From WVXT01 sp964403285 (GTDB lineage Bacteria; UBA6262; WVXT01), in assembly GCA_964403285.1 (NCBI GenBank), contig CAYOFG010000061.1, positions 1 through 7,901 of the forward strand: a DNA stretch of 7,901 nucleotides. The letters run 5' to 3'. Under the pieces are notes generated by a model. That model made no database searches, had not been told where the DNA came from, and saw only the letters and a program-made list of their open reading frames with translations. Shown piece after piece: positions 6,201-7,901 of the stretch; the stretch's first letter is position 1, and each line of letters starts with the position of its first letter. The position numbers and the translations under genes are program-made.

Positions 6201-7901
6201 TACGTACAGTTTCTCTTCCTAAACCAACCTCATATTCTCGTCTCTCTCTAATCCACCTATTACAATCAAAAGTCTTTTTTACTGCCTCGTCACTTATATA
6301 ATCGTCAGTTATTGAATCTAACTTTAGTAAAGCAAAGTTACTGCTTAATAAATTTAATATTAACCTGAGATTTTTTCCACCTAAGTTAAATCTTGAAAGA
6401 ATATCTCCAATCTTTCTCACCCTTTCTGATTTGGATGAACGGGGATCTTTTGATTGCACTATGTCAACTATTTTTGCAATTTCTTCATCTGAAATTTTTC
6501 TAATAACTCCTTGAGAAATCTTTGTATTCTCAATTAAATACTCTCTAATCCGTTCATATAAACTTTTATTAAAAGATTCATTCTTATTTTCCTCCTCAAT
6601 AAAGGACAAAATGGTTTGGGGAGAGGTTTTTCCTTTTTCTTTCCTGGTATCTTCTGTTCTGCCTACCAATTCCCAAAAAGCTTCTTTTCCTTTTTTCTTA
6701 TACTGCTCCTGAAACCAGGTTCGCATCCAGCCTATTCCCCAAGCCTTTGCTTCAAATTCTTCAATTTTACTTATTATCCTCTTTCTTTGTTCTTCAGTGA
6801 CATCTTCAACTTTGATACCAAATATTTGTGGAACTTCGTCAATAAATCTCTCCCTTCTCTCTTTATAGGTAGATTCAGTAGTAATGATTTTCAGGTCAAC
6901 CTCACCTGTTGTTAGTAATTGTTTAAACCCTTCACCACGGTCCTTCTGCAGTTTATCTTCTATAGTTAGGCAAATCTCGTTACTTACAGCCGGGATAATA
7001 GTGTCGCCTTTGAACAATTTGGTACAGCGCAGGTCATCAGCTATTGATTCTTTTGCTATCTCATCTCCATGAACCAACATAACCTGTTTAGGATTGACCG
7101 ATTCAATAAATTGCACAAGTTCATCATGGTCAGCATGAGAAGAAAAACTAATCTGCAAAACGTCGGCTTCTACAGGAATTTCATTTTCACCTAAAATAAA
7201 GCTCTCTCCTTTTTTGCGCTCTAATAGCCTTCTCCCGGGAGTTCCCTCATCCTGATAACCAACCAGAATCAATGCATTGTTAGCATTAGATAAAATTCTC
7301 GGGGCGTAATAGCGCGCTGAAAGTGTGTCTTCCAACAACATTCCTGATGAAGCAATGATACAGCAGGGTTCTTTCGCTATCTGTTTACGAACAGCATCAC
7401 TGGGAACCCATTTTATATTACTTTCTCTATTCAACAGATAGTCTATATCTGACCCTGTATATTCTGGCATCCATTGGGAGTATTTAAGATCAATTTCCAC
7501 CATCTTTTTTGATAGTCCATCAATATAAATAGGTAATGATTCAGGGAGTTTACCTATCCTTTTGTAATGTGCTAAAATTAATGCTATTTCTGATGAACGG
7601 CCAAGGGCAAACGCAGGAATGAGCACAGTTCCTTTTCTTTCATAAACCTCTTTTATTTTGTCAATAAGTTCTTTTTCTCTTTCTTCTCTTGTCCCTTTAT
7701 GGAGCATCCCCCCATATGTGGATTCAATAATGAGTCTATCTATCGGTATATCTGGATATTGTATTCGCCCGGCAATGCGGGTCTCCTCCCAGGATAAATC
7801 ACCGGTATAGAAAATATTCTCATAAGGAGTAGATATCGTTATGGCATTTGCCTCAAGTAAATGGCCTGCCTTAAGGAATGAAACTTTCACCTCATCGTTA
7901 A
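1..7901 (-). CDS. Internal fragment of a giant multidomain protein (both ends outside window)
   Basis: The reverse-strand frame whose codons match + strand triplets 1-3, 4-6 and so on has no TAA, TAG or TGA over 2633 codons. I checked every line by eye. The translation carries family motifs from one end to the other, all in this frame: beta-CASP nuclease, methyltransferase, HTH repeats, CPBP-like membrane block, second methyltransferase, GlmU-type nucleotidyltransferase and HExxH peptidase. This excludes a chance open frame. Linkers of biased composition separate the domains. No start codon can be assigned because the first residues seen are already mid-domain (beta-CASP motif 3 at residue 13), and no stop is reached at base 1. 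I saw no ribosome-binding site plus ATG at any domain boundary convincing enough to split it into separate genes. Chains of this kind are known from Omnitrophota giant genes. The overall function is unknown. A polyprotein or a large membrane-anchored protein are both possible. Certainty is high for the single frame and moderate for one continuous gene product. Confidence 0.95.
280..900 (-). other. Zincin-like metallopeptidase domain with HExxH motif
   Basis: Residues 2334-2540 include TALKDTIAHERTHR (2406-2419), where H2414-E2415-R-T-H2418 is a full HExxH zinc-binding motif in a helix preceded by hydrophobic residues, as in zinc metallopeptidases. About 69 residues downstream, MSLIEGIIADTEDW has E2487, a possible third zinc ligand of gluzincin type. 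Before the motif is a strand-like NVWVGVDIELH, which could be the substrate-binding edge strand common in zincins. After it come a hydrophobic helix (IVHMFIAGGINWNLAKREFF) and further helices. There is no signal peptide or propeptide visible at this point in the chain. Family within the zincins cannot be named. The HExxH motif alone can occur by chance, but the hydrophobic helical context supports it. It may process the giant chain itself or external substrates. Confidence 0.6.
901..1308 (-). other. HEAT-like helical stretch and unassigned lead-in to the peptidase domain
   Basis: Residues 2198-2333. The first about 55 residues (PLAIDALMQLGTREAAESLM, then VIEGIVDVSESGNKELLTQA) have the paired-helix look of one or one and a half HEAT or PBS-lyase repeats ('..Al..lG..eA...L...i'). 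The support is weak because only one clear unit is seen. The rest (GRQFFVNLAMGLADPRIAQY, GIRLVNGIIILNVDD, FISPNFIDVTILNALKKG) is mixed strand and helix with no family recognised. It could be the N-terminal subdomain of the zincin that follows. Confidence 0.4.
1309..1440 (-). other. Pro/Glu/Gln-rich interdomain linker
   Basis: Residues 2154-2197 are a low-complexity stretch (for example QVEPTPPKDLDGPK, PEGEKTPQVPQAEG) dominated by Pro, Glu, Gln, Ala and Lys, without hydrophobic periodicity. It is the clearest disordered linker in the window and separates the nucleotidyltransferase from the peptidase half. A 91-codon open frame in another register of the same strand, at 1293-1568, is a shadow of this and the preceding sequence. 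Confidence 0.75.
1441..2340 (-). other. GlmU-type sugar-phosphate nucleotidyltransferase domain, probably catalytically degenerate
   Basis: Residues 1854-2153 match the NTP_transferase family that joins a nucleotide to a sugar 1-phosphate, closest in pattern to the N-terminal uridyltransferase half of GlmU. Visible: the nucleotide-binding loop ILAGGQGTR (1861-1869), INGKPSL (1894-1900; family 'GkPml'), QEEAKGTGHAV (1947-1957; GlmU 'Q...GTghAv', uridine recognition), the 'GRGLYSPLIRNRDGKV' stretch (2016-2031; family 'YGRivrd..g.v') and the late 'GIFIVKGEELFATL' strand-helix. The usual strand 'vlyGDvPL' reads VAWASHPTW (1973-1981): Pro is kept but the metal-binding Asp aligns with Ser1977. Activity is therefore doubtful, and a binding or scaffold role is possible. 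There is no left-handed beta-helix acetyltransferase half after it. A Pro/Glu/Gln linker follows instead. Family assignment is strong; inactivity is an inference. Confidence 0.87.
2341..2559 (-). other. Ser/Thr/Lys-rich linker and short helical connector
   Basis: Residues 1781-1853 join the second methyltransferase-like domain to the nucleotidyltransferase. The first part (about 1784-1813, EKSSQSQKARAKEGPDESTT and onward) is low-complexity Ser/Thr/Ala/Lys, a typical flexible linker. The second part (NEMVQLANDWENYKK, IMSLACDMLGI) looks like two short helices. No function can be assigned. Confidence 0.5.
2560..3180 (-). other. Second SAM-dependent methyltransferase-like Rossmann domain
   Basis: Residues 1574-1780 show a nucleotide-binding Rossmann pattern. 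The first strand and loop is KVAVVGSGLLHFPLLLALLG (1625-1644), with G1630 and G1632. Strand 2 ends in an acidic residue: YDVTFIDQD (D1651). A later strand is SYDLVTLIDLIG, matching motif II of class I methyltransferases, followed by a helix and the strand SILMDEAVY. This order fits a methyltransferase better than a dehydrogenase because the 'YDLV..iDLI' strand and the long helix before the motif III strand are both present. However, the GxG loop is less canonical (GSGLLH) than in the first methyltransferase, and SAM binding is uncertain. It is not a close copy of the domain at residues 554-793, so it is not a recent internal duplication. Substrate unknown. Confidence 0.68.
3181..3480 (-). other. 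Connector after membrane block, ending in a basic linker
   Basis: Residues 1474-1573 directly follow the last hydrophobic helix. The first two thirds look helical and amphipathic (EGEMLHNLRALIETGLGRKV, LSDNHLRMLLERDILYGAIV), followed by PLKRGQSGRIARIVNELK. The end, PNETRKPKSKTRAAKSEGK (1554-1572), is low-complexity and strongly positive, as expected for a flexible linker on the cytoplasmic side of a membrane (positive-inside rule). No family is recognised. Confidence 0.5.
3481..3900 (-). other. Polytopic membrane block resembling a CPBP (CAAX-type) intramembrane protease
   Basis: Residues 1334-1473 hold several hydrophobic segments, about 1366-1385, 1388-1404, 1427-1443 and 1446-1463, separated by short polar loops. 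They carry three motifs in the order and spacing of CPBP intramembrane proteases (Rce1/CAAX type): EEGIFAG (E1364, E1365; family EExxFRG), YGPSH (H1406; family FxxxH) and HALYN (H1460, N1464; family HxxxN/D). The approach GPIIAFGFHALYNN is typical of the last catalytic helix. The conserved Arg after the glutamate pair is Ala1369 here, so activity may be altered or lost. Known family roles include cleavage of prenylated proteins, bacteriocin immunity and membrane-protein processing. Its position in the middle of a chain of otherwise soluble domains is odd. It might anchor the protein or cut it. An unrelated membrane domain with chance motifs remains possible. Confidence 0.6.
3901..4440 (-). other. 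Unassigned region preceding the membrane block
   Basis: Residues 1154-1333 belong to no recognised family. The sequence looks mainly helical (FVGLREAVTFACNHIERLL, then KLAEMYKGKSRKFVKDIL) with a short strand-rich middle (NRTFFSTQGYITTSKGNTL, about 1234-1252) and a leucine-dense helix (VLAELLTLTLLESLSL, about 1279-1294) that may lie at the membrane surface. Scattered cysteines (about 1254, 1311, 1323) form no metal-binding pattern. It runs into the hydrophobic block at about 1334 without an obvious linker and may be its N-terminal extension. Confidence 0.45.
4441..5040 (-). repeat. Three tandem helix-turn-helix-like protein repeats
   Basis: Residues 954-1153 contain three diverged copies of a module: a helix of about 15 residues, then 'LP', then a helix-turn-helix. 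Copy 1 (about 957-1010): NLPTEKEIADDLDIDQTSVS. Copy 2 (about 1026-1076): RLPIQKELANKLGVDKGTIQ, preceded by GDEEII. Copy 3 (about 1095-1145): DLPSLDDLKKILNIGRAAIS, preceded by SDEEII. The LP landmarks fall at 979, 1046 and 1116, giving spacings of 67 and 70 residues. The pattern 'P..kElA..Lgvd..tv' is the usual look of the HTH in sigma-70 regions 3/4 and many small regulators, so nucleic-acid binding is a reasonable inference. Between copies the linkers are strongly basic (NRKKRKH, NRKRKRGK). The repeats have diverged at DNA level: I see no long identical bases. A structural, non-DNA-binding role is possible. Confidence 0.7.
5041..5520 (-). other. Unassigned Pro/Arg/Tyr-rich region between methyltransferase and HTH repeats
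   Basis: Residues 794-953 match no family I can name. The first half has alternating hydrophobic strands (for example RYGMGILIYDTTVP and AKIYTIVAEKP), suggesting a small beta-rich unit. The second half is rich in proline, arginine, tyrosine and tryptophan (GIPSPVYGPISDSPSKL, LNLWWSPYRAFLARP, NLPEPPKGMG) with no clear secondary-structure pattern, and may be an extended connector. It has no signal peptide, transmembrane helix or cysteine cluster. Confidence 0.45.
5521..6240 (-). other. Class I SAM-dependent methyltransferase domain
   Basis: Residues 554-793 form a Rossmann-type methyltransferase. Motif I is TIIDVGAGEGWLE (587-599), with the G592-A-G594-E-G596 loop that holds S-adenosylmethionine. 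The acidic end of strand beta-2 is D616 in IVPFDINP. The motif II region is NADAIIASDSYD (648-659). Motif III is ALKPGGKLIIFQ (674-685), the usual post-motif 'LkPGG' loop. A C-terminal segment, FYSRLSKALESAGFIIL, resembles the last helix and strands of the fold. The residues needed for SAM binding look intact, so activity is plausible. The acceptor substrate cannot be told: there is no NPPY motif (N6-adenine or glutamine type) and no PC motif (cytosine-C5 type). It resembles generic Methyltransf_11/25-type enzymes acting on small molecules, lipids or proteins. Confidence 0.85.
6241..6960 (-). other. Unassigned charged helical region between nuclease and methyltransferase domains
   Basis: Residues 314-553 belong to no family I recognise. 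The stretch is rich in Lys, Glu, Arg and Ile and reads as mostly alpha-helical, for example KRIISKIEEFEAKAWGIGW (352-370). Tryptophans cluster at about 367-407. Two low-complexity charged segments, RTEDTRKEKGKTSP (414-427) and SKDPRSSKSER (484-494), look like flexible linkers and would split the region into three helical pieces. The last piece ends in NRWIRERREYEVGLGRE, just before the methyltransferase core, and may be its N-terminal cap. There is no signal peptide or membrane segment. Confidence 0.5.
6961..7899 (-). other. Beta-CASP metallo-beta-lactamase domain (C-terminal part), RNA/DNA hydrolase type
   Basis: Residues 1-313 match the MBL-fold, beta-CASP and RMMBL family (CPSF73-like ribonucleases, RNase J relatives), zinc-dependent phosphodiesterases acting on RNA or DNA. 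Visible in order: AGH (H13, motif 3), FYTGD (D34, motif 4), ESTYGG (E59, motif A), the family signature GTVLIPAFALGRSSE (90-104, R101), PIYIDG (123-128), IIASSGML (181-188), GYQDEGTPGRRLL (214-226), SHADH (H255, motif B) and LVHG (H277, motif C). These residues belong to the two-metal active site and the RNA-specificity segment, and all are intact. The N-terminal motifs 1 and 2 (HxHxDH) would lie above base 7899, so completeness cannot be judged. The GTPGRRLL segment resembles bacterial and archaeal CPSF73-like stand-alone proteins more than RNase J. Family assignment is near certain. Substrate is unknown, and fusion to unrelated domains is abnormal for this family. Confidence 0.93.

Noticed and set aside
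5945..6301. Plus-strand open frame of 118 codons and the other plus-strand frames of 60-110 codons
   Set aside because: All are antisense shadows of the giant minus-strand gene. Compositions are odd (Ser/Leu/Phe-rich, typical of antisense of Glu/Lys/Arg codons) and no family is recognised.
6900..7740. Repeat between ESTYGG...REEREKELID (residues 59-80) and TTESTYKERRERFIDE (320-335)
   Set aside because: The similarity is short and confined to ESTY plus an Arg/Glu-rich run. The first is a catalytic motif and the second lacks the surrounding fold, so chance is likely.
1..7901. Possibility that the window holds several separate genes
   Set aside because: No stop codon occurs between any two domains, and I saw no convincing ribosome-binding site with ATG at the borders. 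Programmed internal starts cannot be fully excluded.
1..7901. tRNA, rRNA, CRISPR, insertion sequences, promoters and terminators
   Set aside because: I saw no cloverleaf-like segments, regularly spaced identical repeats, inverted terminal repeats or hairpins followed by T-runs that would stand out against continuous coding sequence.

Overview
The whole window lies inside one protein-coding reading frame on the minus strand. Taken as + strand triplets from base 1, none of the 2633 triplets is TTA, CTA or TCA, so the reverse strand has no stop codon from 7899 to 1. Neither the start nor the stop of the gene is inside the window. The translation is a chain of recognisable domains, so this is the middle of a giant multidomain protein, not a chance open frame. 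Residues are numbered here from 1 (bases 7899-7897) to 2633 (bases 3-1).

Order along the protein, from high to low coordinates: (1) C-terminal part of a beta-CASP metallo-beta-lactamase RNA/DNA hydrolase, about residues 1-313; (2) a charged helical stretch of no recognised family, 314-553; (3) a class I SAM-dependent methyltransferase, 554-793; (4) an unassigned Pro/Arg/Tyr-rich stretch, 794-953; (5) three tandem helix-turn-helix-like repeats with a period of 67-70 residues, 954-1153; (6) an unassigned stretch, 1154-1333; (7) a polytopic membrane block resembling a CPBP (CAAX-type) intramembrane protease, 1334-1473; (8) a basic connector, 1474-1573; (9) a second methyltransferase-like Rossmann domain, 1574-1780; (10) a Ser/Thr/Lys-rich connector, 1781-1853; (11) a GlmU-type sugar-phosphate nucleotidyltransferase, 1854-2153, in which the Asp of the GDxPL motif appears to be lost; (12) a Pro/Glu/Gln-rich linker, 2154-2197; (13) a short HEAT-like helical stretch; (14) a zincin-like domain with an HExxH motif; (15) a beta-rich tail running out of the window.

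Organism: bacterial, moderately AT-rich. Giant genes that string together unrelated enzyme-like domains are a known feature of Omnitrophota (PVC-related ultrasmall or predatory bacteria), so that phylum is the best guess. This is inferred from architecture only; no marker gene is present. Other lineages with giant genes cannot be excluded.

How the parts work together is unknown. The mixture of normally cytosolic domains (nuclease-like, methyltransferases, nucleotidyltransferase, HTH) with a membrane block and two protease-like domains suggests either a huge membrane-anchored protein or a polyprotein cut into pieces. No RNA genes, CRISPR arrays, insertion sequences, promoters or terminators were found, and none is expected inside an uninterrupted coding frame. 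Except for the 2-base partial codon at 7900-7901, every base is coding.
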